Below, in pieces: positions 1-10,850 of a stretch of 64,000 nucleotides of DNA. The stretch comes from Cocos nucifera (lineage: Eukaryota; Streptophyta; Magnoliopsida; Arecales; Arecaceae). Made by a program: the position numbers and the translations under genes. Below the pieces are notes generated by a model, which was not told where the DNA came from, did not search any database, and saw only the letters and a list, made by a program, of their open reading frames with translations. The first letter of the stretch is position 1; each line of letters starts with the position of its first letter. The stretch is from positions 160,817 to 224,816 of the forward strand of contig QRFJ01002297.1 in NCBI GenBank assembly GCA_006176705.1, written 5' to 3'.

Positions 1-952
1 ATCCTAATTCCTTATAAAAGGTCTTATGGTTGCACAACAAACCTGTTATAAGTTCAAAGGTAGGAAACTCTTTCCAATTGCACTTTATGCAACTCTTAAA
101 AAACTTTTGCTTCTAAAATATTAATAGCCTTGTGTTAACATAATAAACTTTAATGTTTTAGTTTAAATAGAACCCTTCATTTCTATACAGTCAAAATAAA
201 ACATGACTACTTTTGTGGTTACACAACAAAGCAGTATATTCAAAATGTTGTAAGCATCTTAATGCACTAGATTAATATTACATCATTTCCATGATAGTTC
301 TTGTGGTTACACAACAAAACTAATATGGTTCTAGATATAATAAGAACCTAGTATGAAGGAAGGCCTTAATGTAGTGAATATAATACTAAGCATTTCAATC
401 TAAAATTAAATTAATCGAATCAGCTAGGTAAGTGGGAGAGAAGTAAGAGTCCCCCTGTTGCTTTCTTTAGACACCAATAAATTGGTCAGGTCAGACAACA
501 GAACCAATTAAAAACCATATTCTCTTTACCAATCATGAACCATTTATCCTAGACACTGATTGATCAATTAAACATCCCGACTGATACAGCTATGGATTAA
601 TTATACTACAACTTAATATAAATTTTTAAAGAGAGATTTAAAAGGTCTTGATGTACATTTTGATTTAAAATAAACTAAATGCCTAATAGCATCAATTATA
701 ATAAAATTTATATATATCTACTAACATGTATAATTATTCTAGGACAACCATCATTATATAGTGAATACTTTCCACTATATCAGAGCAATCTTTATAGAAT
801 AATATATAAATCATAATCTCATTCTGATAAATAGAAGAACATGATCTCATTATATAAATAACATGCAAATAAACATAAAAAATATATCATACTTTTTTTT
901 TGTGCCATTATATTATAAGAAAAATATTATATGATTTAACCTAATATGGCTT
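1..952 (-). other. Untranslated leader of element A
   Basis: AT-rich sequence with no credible ORF, between the PBS and the off-window gag. It has three copies of a motif like gtggttacacaacaaa (about 28-42, 215-230, 302-318). A stretch at 420-580 resembles leader sequence in element Y (about 20640-20800), with the shared wording agctaggtaagt and ttagacacc. This supports a common origin for the leaders of A and Y. Confidence 0.7.
756..780 (-). other. Leader hairpin of element A
   Basis: Perfect 8-bp inverted repeat, atatagtg at 756-763 and cactatat at 773-780, with a 9-nt loop. It is flanked by ctaggacaacc (739-749) and caatctttatag (787-798). The same flanks surround a differently sequenced hairpin at the matching place in elements X, Y and C. 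Role unknown; packaging, dimerisation or translation control are possibilities. Confidence 0.6.
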
Positions 953-965
953 GCTCTGATACCAC
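953..965 (-). other. Primer-binding site of element A
   Basis: Minus strand reads GTGGTATCAGAGC, matching the 3' end of initiator tRNA-Met. It directly abuts the LTR terminus (tgatagg at 966). Confidence 0.9.
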
Positions 966-3448
966 TGATAGGTTTGGTGTACAGGGCGGAAGCATGGATT
1001 TCAAAGTAAAAATATGAAATCATATAAACTAAACCCGAACCATAAGACCACCTCATTAGCAATTAAATCATATAACATGTATTTGTAATATAAAAGAAAG
1101 TATTAGAACATACCTCTTATTGCTAAACCCTAAATTGACCCTGATTGTCGATAGCAGTCCGTCAGGGTTTTCACCAAGTGCCCACATGTTCACCCTCCAA
1201 CGTTGATCCACACAGAGACTTGATGAAGACATCAGCACCTCTGATTTATATAATTAGAGTTTTAATAATAAGAACTTTAATTAAAAGGATAAGACCTTCT
1301 TTAGCCTTTATGTCACCTTCCTTGCCTCTCCTTATCTATCTTTCTTTTTCTTTTGTCTTCTTAATATTCCTTCCTAATCTCTTAGTCTTAAGATGATTTC
1401 TTATCCTTATATGGACAAAGACTAGACAAGAGAAAGGAAGAAAGAAAATTGGATAAAAAAAAACTCTTGTAAGAAAGAAAGATAATTTTCACACACACCC
1501 CAGACTCTTGGTGCGCACCCCTATTTATAATGTACGTAGGGGTGCCAACTAAATTTCTCACGTCCTTTCCTCATCAATATCTCACACCCCACCAGCCAAT
1601 CTCATGCCTCATCAGTAAATAATGAGATGTAGACTTAGTCCAAGAGGTGCCTTAAAGCAGAAGGACTCTTGGACTAATTCTACGTAAGTTATTTACGAAG
1701 AGTCACAATATTTCATCTTTGGTGCCACCCTTTTCATCCATTAGATCATATAAAAAGGCCATCTAATGGCTCTAAAAAGGGACGCCCATTCAGCAAGAAG
1801 GCATGGAGATAATCTTTGAATAGTCAAAGTCCTAAGAGACTTTGACTTGGTCTAAGAGGCATCAAGGAGAAGTGGGCGGCATGGAGTCTTGGGCGGCAAG
1901 GGGTCTTGGGCAACAAAAAATCCCTTCTCAAAATAGTAACGAAGTATTTCATCTACAGAAGGACTCTTTTGTGCTCCATATCTGATGTCCATGCTAATAT
2001 AAAAATTTATGTGACATAACAAAATGAAAAAAGTCAAAGAAGGTAGGCGCCAACTAATTCTATGCGCCAAAGATTCTTTGCGCATGAAAGACTTCCCACA
2101 TGGAAGAGAGAGACTCTCTGATGCATGGGATTCTGGTATGTGGCACCCCAACTGAAGCCCAATCAGTCTAGGTTAATTCAATTCATGACCAAATCCTATT
2201 TGGCTCAAATCAGATCTAAATTAGCCTAAATCGAAAGCCGATTCGAATTAATTGGAAACCAGGTGCTAGGGTTTGCTACATGTGCTAGCATGTTCATCTT
2301 GCAAACATGGTCTAATCCAATTAGACGCTTAATCAACTCTCTTTGTGTGTGACCCATTGGGTTCCACATCTAACTAGTAGTGAGTCTGGCTGTGATTTGA
2401 CCTAATCTAGTTAGAACTCAACCAAACTGATTTAGGTCAAAACAAGCCAACCCAATTTGACTTAATTTAAAACACTTTCTAATTTAATGATCAAATTAAA
2501 ATTTTAATTTGATTGAACCCATAAGATATGATTGATGTCTAGCAACGTATCATGACTTTCCAGAAGATGTAAAATTTTGATAGAAATACCAAAAATATCC
2601 TTCAGTGAAAATTACTATGCAACTAGATCCTTCGATCTCCCTGCATCCTGAATATAACTCTGGGTATGAAAATATGTCAACCCCAGTATTATATTCATTT
2701 CTCTTTCAATCTTATGATGATGATTCATTTAATAAAATATTAAAAATTATTTCTAATTTTTCATCATGCTTTGATCAAAGTTTTCCTGAATCATCATTTG
2801 TTTGAAGCAAGTAGGATGCTATTTCCTCTTACCAAGAGAGATCGATTCCATGTTAACCAACTCACAACCTTCATATATATAATCTACCATATCCAGATCA
2901 TCCCATACATAACTGAGTCATGAATGAGTATGAACCAAAATATCAATTTATATATATAAGATTCTATGGTAGTTTCAGGTCAAAGGATTACATGCACAAA
3001 TTCCACTATGAGAACCATCTATTGACATGTAGATAAGACTCCATTAGATATTCTCGACTTGGATCAATTCAGTGAACTCATTCTCTAATGAGCATCCACA
3101 TTCTTGTATTAGTGTCATACACAAGTTATTGTGAGATCAATCATCCTCTTAATCGAGCATACGAAGAATGTGCTAGTCTTACCGAAAAACATTGATCCCT
3201 AACTCAATGTCCCATCGACTAAGATTATTTAAATTAGGGTTTTAAGGTTTTAGGTCTCACTGGTATGATCTCATCATAATCCTTAAACCATAGCCCTAAC
3301 TTATAGGGTTCATCATAATCTTAAATAAATAATAAGACACTGCATATGATGAAATAAATGCCTTTATTTATTAAAAATGTCACTACATGAGTTTGGAAGA
3401 CAAAGAACATCCCAAAAAATTAATTGGCTTCAGGGCATATTCCTTTCA
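966..3448 (-). repeat. 5' LTR of element A
   Basis: Bounded by TG at 966 and CA at 3447-3448 on the plus strand, 2,483 bp. Its left edge touches the PBS. Its right edge has the family's conserved 5' LTR start (minus: TGAAAGGAATATGCCC). A related but diverged partial LTR lies at 44066-45364. Short ORFs on either strand here (for example 1145-1396 and 1852-2151) have no recognisable domain and are treated as chance. Confidence 0.85.
1510..1530 (-). promoter_or_regulatory. Candidate TATA box and adjoining palindrome in LTR A
   Basis: Minus strand reads TTATAAATAG (1521-1530), followed at once downstream by the palindrome GGTGCGCACC (1510-1519). The related LTR at 44066 has CTATAAATAAGGGGTG in the same place (44604-44617). 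This is probably the Pol II start region marking the U3/R border. Confidence 0.55.
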
Positions 3449-3959
3449 AGCATTTTATGAGAGAATGTCAAAAATTTATTTCTCTTGTTGGTTTAGCAAT
3501 TTAAACATTCATATCCAATAAGCATCTTTTAATTTAAATTTATTAATTATAAAATTGATATGGAGAGACTTAAAATATTTTACTGAATTTTAAAATAAAC
3601 TATTTCATTCATAACATGATATATACAGAAGAGCATATTAACTTAGAAAACCAAAATATTTAAATCATTACAAGCATCAAAATCAATCATACTTATCAAA
3701 ACATGAAACAGATCATTCAAACTTTCAATTCATAGAGTATGATCATTATAAGCAATAATAAATCATCAAAATCAATCAAAAATACTCAATAAATATACTA
3801 ATTAATAATCAGAATATATTTACTAAATAATGATGGCATGACATGAGAGAAGTTTTGATTTTACCAAAACATCATTATCCATCTAATTTCATTTTCAAGG
3901 CATCCATCAAAATATTTTTCTCTTTTTATTTCATTGGATCCTTGGTGTACCTGCAAAAA
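3449..3959. other. AT-rich internal remnant of S, no gene seen
   Basis: Very AT-rich sequence downstream of the gag zinc knuckle of S. No ORF or domain recognised. Runs such as catcaaaatcaatca recur here and resemble the outer edge of S's own LTR (about 6712-6726). Confidence 0.4.
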
Positions 3960-4142
3960 TTACTTTCTAGATTTTGGTACCCAAGCCATCATGGGTCCAT
4001 TGAGGTTAGAGTTTAGAATCCAAATTTGTTTAACTAAAATATGACCAATTTTCTTAATATTATATTCAAAAATTTTATGGCCTACTTTGTTGCATTTAAA
4101 GCAAACTATAGAATGATTTTCAGAAAAAGCTCTGCTAAACAT
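3960..4142 (-). pseudogene. gag zinc-knuckle fragment of S
   Basis: A 60-codon reading frame holding CFKCNKVGHKIFEY, a CX2CX4HX4C RNA-binding knuckle whose last cysteine has become tyrosine. After about 30 residues comes MAWVPKS, matching the (I)WVPK motif that follows the knuckle in SIRE-type copia gag-pol. In an intact element this domain binds genomic RNA in the particle. It ends in a stop and no protease follows, so it is dead. Confidence 0.7.
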
Positions 4143-4169
4143 GTTATTTACAAATTTTTATTTTTTTAA

Positions 4170-4667
4170 TTAATTATAGCCAATTTCAGCTTTATCGAAA
4201 ATAGCTTTTTGATTGATTAAAATAGATTGAAGCTTTTGAAAGCCAATTATAAACTTGTTAAGTATAGGCTTCAATCTTTCAATCTCTTTTCTTAGTTTTG
4301 AGTTCTCTTCTATAAGAGAATTTTTAGAATTTAAATGATTTTCTTTTTCTTTAGCAAATAAATTTTTTTCTTTCATGAAATCATCTTTTTCAATTAAGAG
4401 TTTATTCTTTTCTTTAACTAAAGATTTTTTGAATTTGAGAAGTTCTTCCTTTTCTTTAGCTAAAGCATTATTTTCTTTCAAAATATCTTCTTTTTTAATT
4501 AATAATTTACTCTTTTCATTAGCTAAGAGAAGATTTGACTTTTTGACTTTTTTATTTTTCAACCATAATTTTCCAAAATCATCCATTAATTCATTAAAGG
4601 CTTCATATAATTCATCAAATGTAAAGTTAGAAGAATTTTTAGGATTTACGTCACTTGCATTAGCCAT
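4170..4667 (-). pseudogene. gag coiled-coil segment of S
   Basis: A 165-residue open frame, almost entirely heptad-like Lys/Glu/Leu/Asn repeats (units such as LLKFKKSLVKEKNKLLIEKD). This is the long coiled coil typical of SIRE-type gag and should help particle assembly. The methionine is only the first in-frame ATG and is probably not the true gag start. The 240 bp between this segment and the gag N-terminus (4668-4908) has no open frame, so gag is deleted or scrambled there. A long ORF on the opposite strand (4375-4677) is its antisense shadow. Confidence 0.65.
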
Positions 4668-4908
4668 GAGACAATGATTGGCGATACCTTCTTCCTATTC
4701 CTCATTTTTCTTTTCTATGCCTTGCTCCCCCTTAATCAAAACTTTCGTTTTCTTGTCCTTTCTTCTTCTTTTTCTTTCCATCCTCATGAGTCATGAGGCA
4801 TAGATTGGGGTGAGCTTCCTTAACTTCTTAGGAGCTTAGTTCTTCTTGTTGATTTGCTCTCCCATAAATCATTTCCAATTTCTTCCATACTTGATTCACT
4901 GAAATACA

Positions 4909-5163
4909 TTAAGAAATTGCATTAAATATATTTAAATCCAAAGAGCAATAAAGTATATTCATGGCTTTAGCATTTAGTTGGATTGTTTCTTTATCAATAA
5001 TCAATGCATTAAGTGTATGGGGGCCATTGATAATAATATTCCATAAGTTATAGTCATGTGCTTGTATGAATATTTTTATCCTAGCTTTCCAATAAGTATA
5101 ATTTGAGCCATCAAATAGTGGGGGTCGATCAATGGAATGGCCTTCATTAAATAGAGCTTCCAT
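4909..5163 (-). pseudogene. gag N-terminus of S
   Basis: An 84-residue frame starting about 65 bp inside the PBS. Residues 13-50 read PPLFDGSNYTYWKARIKIFI and onward, the DUF4219-like start of copia gag, with the SIRE-like sequence LWNIIINGP. ATG at 5163 is likely the real gag start, given the short spacing from the PBS. The frame stops after the domain; the rest of gag is missing until the coiled coil. Confidence 0.75.
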
Positions 5164-5226
5164 TTTGGGTTGCCAAGATCTTTTGCCTTTTGACTACTAG
5201 GTCAATAAATAAATATTAAAGCACCT

Positions 5227-5239
5227 GCTCTGATATCAC
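5227..5239 (-). other. Primer-binding site of S
   Basis: Minus strand reads TGATATCAGAGCAGG, a one-base variant of TGGTATCAGAGCAGG (initiator tRNA-Met). It abuts the LTR near 5240. Confidence 0.8.
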
Positions 5240-6739
5240 TTATTGCCCAGGTATGGCTACCCAAGAGGTGGGGGGGTGGGGGAGGGTGTTGAATTAGGTT
5301 TCTAAAAAGTTTGGCCAATTTAAACTCTAATGCTAATATGTGCTTCTAATTAAAAGAAACTTGAATGCTTTATAGTGAATGAGCAATGTGTAGCAGCAGA
5401 ATTAAAAGCAACTAATTAATGCTAATATATAAAGCAAATAAAGAAAAAGCACAATCAAACATATAAGAATTTTATAGTAGTTTGGTGCAACCCCGCACCT
5501 ACGTTCACTCCCCAAGCTTTCCTTAAAAATTTCGCTATAATCCTAGATTACAGTGTGTTTATTTTGATCCAAGATCACAAACAAACCTAGTTGGTTTTGT
5601 TAGGCTCACCAACCATTATCCTACATCGATAGTTTTTTAAATTCACTATCAATCCAATTGGTTTTAACCTAGGAGAACCAACCACAACCTTTACACTGTC
5701 CAATTTTTGGCTTGGATCAACCTACATCCCAGGTTTCTTTCCTTCAAAGAAACTTGTAAAGAAACAAAGATAAAAATATAAAAAATCAGCACAAGACCAA
5801 AAAACAAAAAGAAAGTCTTTTGAAGCTCGATGGAGAGGCTAAAAGATGGCTCTTGAAGCTTAGTATTCTCTCCTTTGAAGGCTGAGAGGAAGCCTGAATG
5901 AATGAGGATGATCACACATTGAAGCTCTCTAAATTTGATGCATAAGGTCCTCTTTTCTCTCTCTTTTTCTTTTGATATTCAATGAACCTAACTATTTTAG
6001 TGATATCTACTTTCAATCCAGTTAATCTTCTTTTCTAAATGTTTCTTTAGCCTTTTATACTCTTCATGATGGCTAGAGAAGGAGTTTGATCGTTGGAAGG
6101 GCTGAAATAATCGTTGGAGTGAAAAACTAGCCATTACAAAAAGCTACAAAAACTAGTCATTACGATCACTGGGTTGGCTCAGTTTTTGACTGGATTGACT
6201 CAGTCCTTACTGGGTCGGCTCAGTTTAGAGCTGGATTGGCTCAGTCCCCAGGTTTTTAAAAAAATTGACTTTCTGTACTTTCTATTTTTTACCTCCATTG
6301 AGACTAGGTCGGCTCAGTTTTAGACTGGGTCGGTCCAGTTTGCGTACCAAGCATGCCGAGCAATCCATTTTGAAAGAGGATGACCTCGGGGTCATCTCTT
6401 GGGTTGACCCTTTTGCTAAAATTTAATTTTCTTCTAATTTATGCATCCAAAAACTATGGGACTACTTCCGAAATATCAAAAATCATCTAAGCTTGTTCTT
6501 GAGGCTTCCAAAATAGATTTTTTCCAACTTTATAAAACTTTAATTTTACCCTTCTTCAAGGATGTTTATCAATTTAATTTTCTTGAAGCTCTTGACTTGG
6601 TGATTTGTTTGTGGATATTTTCTTTGATTAATTTCTTTAATTTGAATATTTGAAATGACCTACATACATTCTTGAAACACATTGAGTATTATTTATACTC
6701 AATATTTTGGATTCATCAAAATCAATCAGCGAGTCAACA
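5240..6739 (-). repeat. 5' LTR of S
   Basis: About 1.5 kb from the PBS-proximal edge (ttattgcccagg) to CA at 6738-6739 (minus: TGTTGACTCGCTG). The first bases look mutated, so the left edge is good to a few bases. It contains a G-run near 5270-5285 and a short tandem array at 6168-6343. The ORFs at 5691-5915 and 6441-6653 have no domain and look accidental. Confidence 0.75.
6168..6343. repeat. Short tandem repeat inside the S LTR
   Basis: Four head-to-tail units of about 20-21 bp with consensus actgggtcggctcagttt, alternating with a variant ending ctcagtcc. Two more units follow after a 60-bp gap. GC content is well above the surrounding sequence. Confidence 0.75.
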
Positions 6740-6921
6740 ATCAAGATCTAATTAGTAAATGATTTATTAAATCCAAAGATTTGGACTTTAATTAAATGGT
6801 TCTTCCACTATTTTATTCAAATTGATAGTCTCTACATCCAATTCAAGGAATTATCCTAATTCCTCAGTAGATACTTGAATCTACATAGACTGCACACGAG
6901 CCCGACTTTGGTCGATCAACC
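6740..6921 (-). other. Leader of element X, left piece
   Basis: Aligns with the start of the leader of element C (about 51820-52000) and of Y (about 19880-20040), for example gttcttccactattttat. It breaks at gtcgatcaacc, where element Y begins, and resumes at 37719. It is the gag-proximal end of X's leader. Confidence 0.75.
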
Positions 6922-7774
6922 TGATGAAAAATATGCAGGATTTTATGCTTGAATTTTAAAATATTTTTAAAATAAAGCATAGCAAAAAATGTAGATTAAA
7001 CTATTTAATCTGCTAAAGCATGTAATCTAAACCCAACATCTATGACCTATAACATGTCATAATGCATTCTTAAATCTAAAAATAAATATTTTGGTATCGA
7101 TCAAATCAATATCCTAGATCTAGAATAATTCTAGATCTAAACCCTAGATTGCATCTAGGTGAGAGAAGAGATCAAATCACTTACCTTCGCATGGGTCGAG
7201 AACTTTATGGTTGATTTTTGTTATTGCCTTTGGAGCCGCACATATGTTTGATCTCTACAGAAAGTCCACATGAGGCTACAACAAAATCGGAGGTTCGTCG
7301 AATGAAGGTCTGCTCGAAGTGTTAGCTTCTCATGGATCACTCCTGATGGTTAATCTAAAAATTTTTCTTTAAATCTCTTGGACACTTCAAGAGATGAAGA
7401 ATAAGAGGAGGAATAAGAAAAAGGTCTAACCCTCGGATCTTCCAAAAATCAGAAAATAAAGATAAGGAAAAACATCCTAAGAGAAGACATATCTCCTCTT
7501 TCAGGACATCAATGATTGATGTCCTAAAAACATCTCTACGTTAGGATAAGATGAGACCTTCTCCTTTAGATTTTTTTTATATTTCCATATCTAACATTAT
7601 CATTTTTTTCTCATAGAAAAATCTCATAAATAAATAGAGAAGAAGGGTTCTCAAAGAAATCGTAAGAGAAGACTTTTCTTCTCTTCTTCTTCTCTCATCA
7701 GGATATGATCAGATCATGTCCAAAGATGATCACTATGCCCCAGCACCTTGGAGCATAGATCCCCACACCCTCTT

Positions 7775-7796
7775 CCTCTCTCTCTCTCTCTCTCTC
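7775..7796. repeat. (TC)n microsatellite
   Basis: About 11 TC units in the Y LTR. The equivalent place in the other LTR (about 35703-35720) is shorter and imperfect, so the array expanded or decayed after insertion. Confidence 0.8.
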
Positions 7797-7890
7797 AAAT
7801 TTTTATCATATGAAAATCATAAAAATAAACAAAGGAGGGTTAGAAATAAATCTTTAAGAGAAAATAATTTTTCTCTTACCTTTTTCTCTT

Positions 7891-7895
7891 TAAGA
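7891..7895. other. Left target-site duplication of G
   Basis: taaga here and caaga at 15172-15176 flank G. The uninterrupted LTR copy has tcaagacatc at about 35815, confirming the insertion point. Confidence 0.75.
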
Positions 7896-9739
7896 TGATG
7901 CGTGCTAATCTATAGCTATGGCAAGTGCACCAGTCGATCAAGTAATAAAGTAAATGAGTAGAGTATCATCCCTAGAGGATTGAAAAATAAGTACTGAAAA
8001 GCTCTTTTCTATGCTTTATTTAGAAGACCGATTTATGAGAATAAGAAATTAAAGAACAAAATAAAGAAATAATTAAAAATTTTAAGGAAATAGAGAGAGT
8101 GTTATTATTAGGGTTTTGAACTTAAGAGCAATATGTTACTAAGGCAATCGAGTTCACCAACTTGGTCAATATAATATTTGGGTTATTAGATTAATTTTAT
8201 TTTATATGACGGTGGAGTTTCCTAGTTCATTCACTACCTTTTGGTCCAGGCGTAGAAAAACTATCAATATTTATTAATTATCCTTTGGTCCAAGTGTAAT
8301 TTAAATAAATATTAATGCATTAAGTTTTGTGAAACCCTCTAATTAAAATATACTGCGTCCAAAGTGCACTAAAATTTTTGCATGCATATGAATTCTAATT
8401 TGATTTATAATACAAGGTATATAATCAACAAGCAATAACATAGATGCACTTAGTCCATAACATCTATGTTCATCAAGTCAATTAGAAGATGGCCAGTAAT
8501 CTAAAAGCATTAAGATCATATTTATATACTCCTCATGAATAAAATTTAAAATTAAAAATAAATTATACTGAATATTGCATCAAAAGAGTGGCTACACCTT
8601 AGCCTTAGTAAAAAAAAATTTAGTTCATGATAACAAGTTCAAAAACAGTAAATAAAATAAAAAGCATAAAGAAATTAGTCTATTTGATTGCTGAAATTGA
8701 TTGTCCATCACTCTTGATGTGAAAAACTTAGTGAAGAAGAAAAAAAGCTCCTTGATCAATGTTCTAATTGTCGGAAGAAGAAAAGAAAAAAAAAATTAAA
8801 AGCCCTTCATTTTCTCTCAAAAATCTCTCTTCTCTTTCTACCTCTCTCCTCTCTTTCTCTTCTTTTTCTTTTTTTTTTCACTGTCTCCCCTCTTCTTTTT
8901 TTCTTCAACAATAGCAGACCTTTCTATAGGCTGAGAGGTGGATTTTTCCATCAAAATCCTATTGAAATTAGGTTTAAAACTCTCAAAATAACTCAAAAAG
9001 AGTTCTGGATCAATTCTAACCGTTGGATGTTGATCAAGTGGTCCAAAAATCACTCAAAAATCATCTTAAAATCCTAAATCAAGTCGAAATTCATTTGGAC
9101 CATCGAATTAGCCTTGAAAATCAAATCTGGGTCGTCAGATCATGCATAGAGAAGCCTCTGATTCTTAATTTTAAAGTCGGGATGAATCTCAGCCGTTGGA
9201 TCTCGACCAGGAGCTGCATCTACCGCTCGTTAGCACATGCATTTCAGTCGTCCGATCAAATCCCAATGAAAGGCACCCATCAGATCAGATAGAATTCCCA
9301 AATTGCCCTTTGTAGATCATGAGTGAGCCCAGTATTGCATGGACCGCTGCATTCTTCAACCAATTGGAGCGCGCTTCTATATGTGAAATCTCCAAAATGC
9401 CCTCCAAACGGTCCACCGTACGTCGTGAAAAATGCTGACATCAGCATTGCATCAGCAGGTCAGTCTGTTGGGTGCGATCAGATCGAGCGGTTTGTTGAGC
9501 CAGTTTTTTTGAACTGATTTGAACAGGATCGGCTCTTTTTTTTTTTTTGAAATTCAATTTTGGGCTTGTTTGAAATCCATTTTGCCTAAAATTTATTTCA
9601 TCTGAACCAAAAAAATAAGATCTTCATATTGGTGTCCTTCTTTTCTACATAAGATTAACAAAAGTATCAATTTCTAAAAAAATAGATTAATTTATTTTAT
9701 AATTTAATACTTTTATTAGTATATTTTTACCACTTATCA
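7896..9739 (-). repeat. 3' LTR of G
   Basis: 1,844 bp; TG at 7896, CA at 9738-9739. Aligns end to end with 13320-15171. In the first 265 bases I count about 15 differences, 13 of them transitions. It contains a pyrimidine-rich tract (8815-8905). The ORFs at 8838-9053, 9023-9292 and 9323-9517 have no domain and reappear broken in the other LTR, so they are not called. Confidence 0.9.
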
Positions 9740-9752
9740 CACCCCCCAACTT
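9740..9752 (-). other. Polypurine tract of G
   Basis: Minus strand reads AGTTGGGGGGTG immediately before the 3' LTR, the position where plus-strand DNA synthesis is primed. Confidence 0.75.
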
Positions 9753-10850
9753 AGTCATTGCTAGTCCCTTAGCAATGTTTTATTTAATACCATATTTCAA
9801 TAAGATTATCCATCAAAAAGATAAAATCTAGGACTAAAGGTCAAAAAGTTTAGAAAATACTGCTAATTAAGCATTGAGCTTCAGAAGCAAATTTTTCAGT
9901 CAATATAATTAAAAACTTTCTTAGAGTACATCAAAGATCTATAGCACTTGTGTTCGTGATGACTAACTTTAGCATTTTAGTATTAAATTAAAAGAACAAA
10001 AGTATCCTCTCTTATCACCTATTTTGGTCAATTTTCTATACATTCTCAATTTTATACTCATGAATTAAGGTAGCTTTCACACTCCCCCCCCATTTTTTTT
10101 GGCTGTGCTGCGAATCCTGGCCTTTCCTTCACAGTTTTACATGAATTTTCACACTTGACCTAGGTGTAGAGACCTAGTTATTAGGCTTTGGGCAATCCAC
10201 ATATAGTCTATCTTTTGCACTTTATTTTTAGGCAGGTAGCTCTTTCCTTAAATTCAAGTTTTTTTGATTAGAATGTATATTAATTATTAATTTTTAGTAA
10301 TAATTAAATCCTCAGTTGGCCTTATAATCAATACCTACTTTGCCTTGTTAGTGTGCATGTTTAATTAAAAGTGCTAATAGTCTTTTAATGACCTAAGTAG
10401 GTTGCTAAAAGTCGACCAACTAATCTACTTCTTTAACTCATTACATTCATTAGCAAATAATTCTATATTTTATTACTTGTCCAGTCTATCTTGCTCAAGA
10501 TTTTCTTCTTCATACATGGTTTACTTTATTTTATTTTATTTTTTTTACCCCCTAACTTATTCTATATTGTCTTAAAGGAGAAAGAAAAATAAAGGATGCA
10601 ATAAAGGATAGGAAGGAATACACCTGATTTGGTTCAGTCTGGTTCTTTAAAGCTTTGAAATTTTGCTTGAGCTCTCATTGATTTTTTTTGCAAAATTGAA
10701 AATACACACCAAAGTAGTAAAAGAGCAATAATAAATTATTAAAAAATAAAAGAAAAGAAAAATGATCAAAACTAAAAAGAAAAGAAATAACCTATCTAGT
10801 AGTTCTGATTTATAGTCTTCAGCTTGACTTTCTTTGAGTTTTGAGTTGAA
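9753..10850. other. Non-coding interior of G where pol is expected
   Basis: AT-rich, no ORF with a recognisable domain on either strand. In an autonomous relative this place holds RT, RNase H and integrase. Confidence 0.6.

Larger units (their letters stand above)
1..3448 (-). mobile_element. Ty1/copia element A (Angela-like), leader and 5' LTR only
   Basis: The 5' end of a minus-strand LTR retrotransposon. From right to left it has a 2.48-kb LTR, a primer-binding site that reads TGGTATCAGAGC on the minus strand, and an untranslated leader that runs off the window. The PBS matches initiator tRNA-Met, the usual copia primer. The leader shares modules with the other Angela-like elements here. 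gag and pol lie outside the window. A sits inside the SIRE-like element S; bases 3449-3453 (agcat) should be one copy of its target-site duplication, the other being off-window. Confidence 0.8.
3449..6739 (-). mobile_element. SIRE-like Ty1/copia element S, gutted 5' part
   Basis: Minus-strand element with a 1.5-kb 5' LTR, a PBS and three gag pieces. Gag has the SIRE-type order: N-terminal domain, long Lys/Glu coiled coil, then a zinc knuckle followed by a WVPKS motif. pol is absent because element A interrupts at 3449. S lies about 8 bp upstream of the expected gag ATG of element X, judged by alignment to element C near 51810. Confidence 0.7.
6922..7895 (-). repeat. 3' LTR of Y, distal part
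   Basis: Begins tgatgaaaaatatgc and matches the start of the 5' LTR at 34847 (tgatggaaaatatgc), with roughly one difference per seven or eight bases by eye. It ends where element G is inserted. The last five bases, taaga, pair with caaga at 15172-15176. Confidence 0.85.

Noticed and set aside
953..965. tRNA-Met gene fragment
   Set aside because: Only the 3'-end complement is present and it abuts an LTR, so it is a primer-binding site. The same holds at 5227, 34834, 39294 and 53706.
3449..3959. Possible MITE or other small DNA transposon
   Set aside because: AT-rich, but I could find no terminal inverted repeats or target duplication.
4375..4677. 100-codon plus-strand ORF
   Set aside because: Antisense shadow of the Lys/Glu coiled coil of S gag; no domain of its own.
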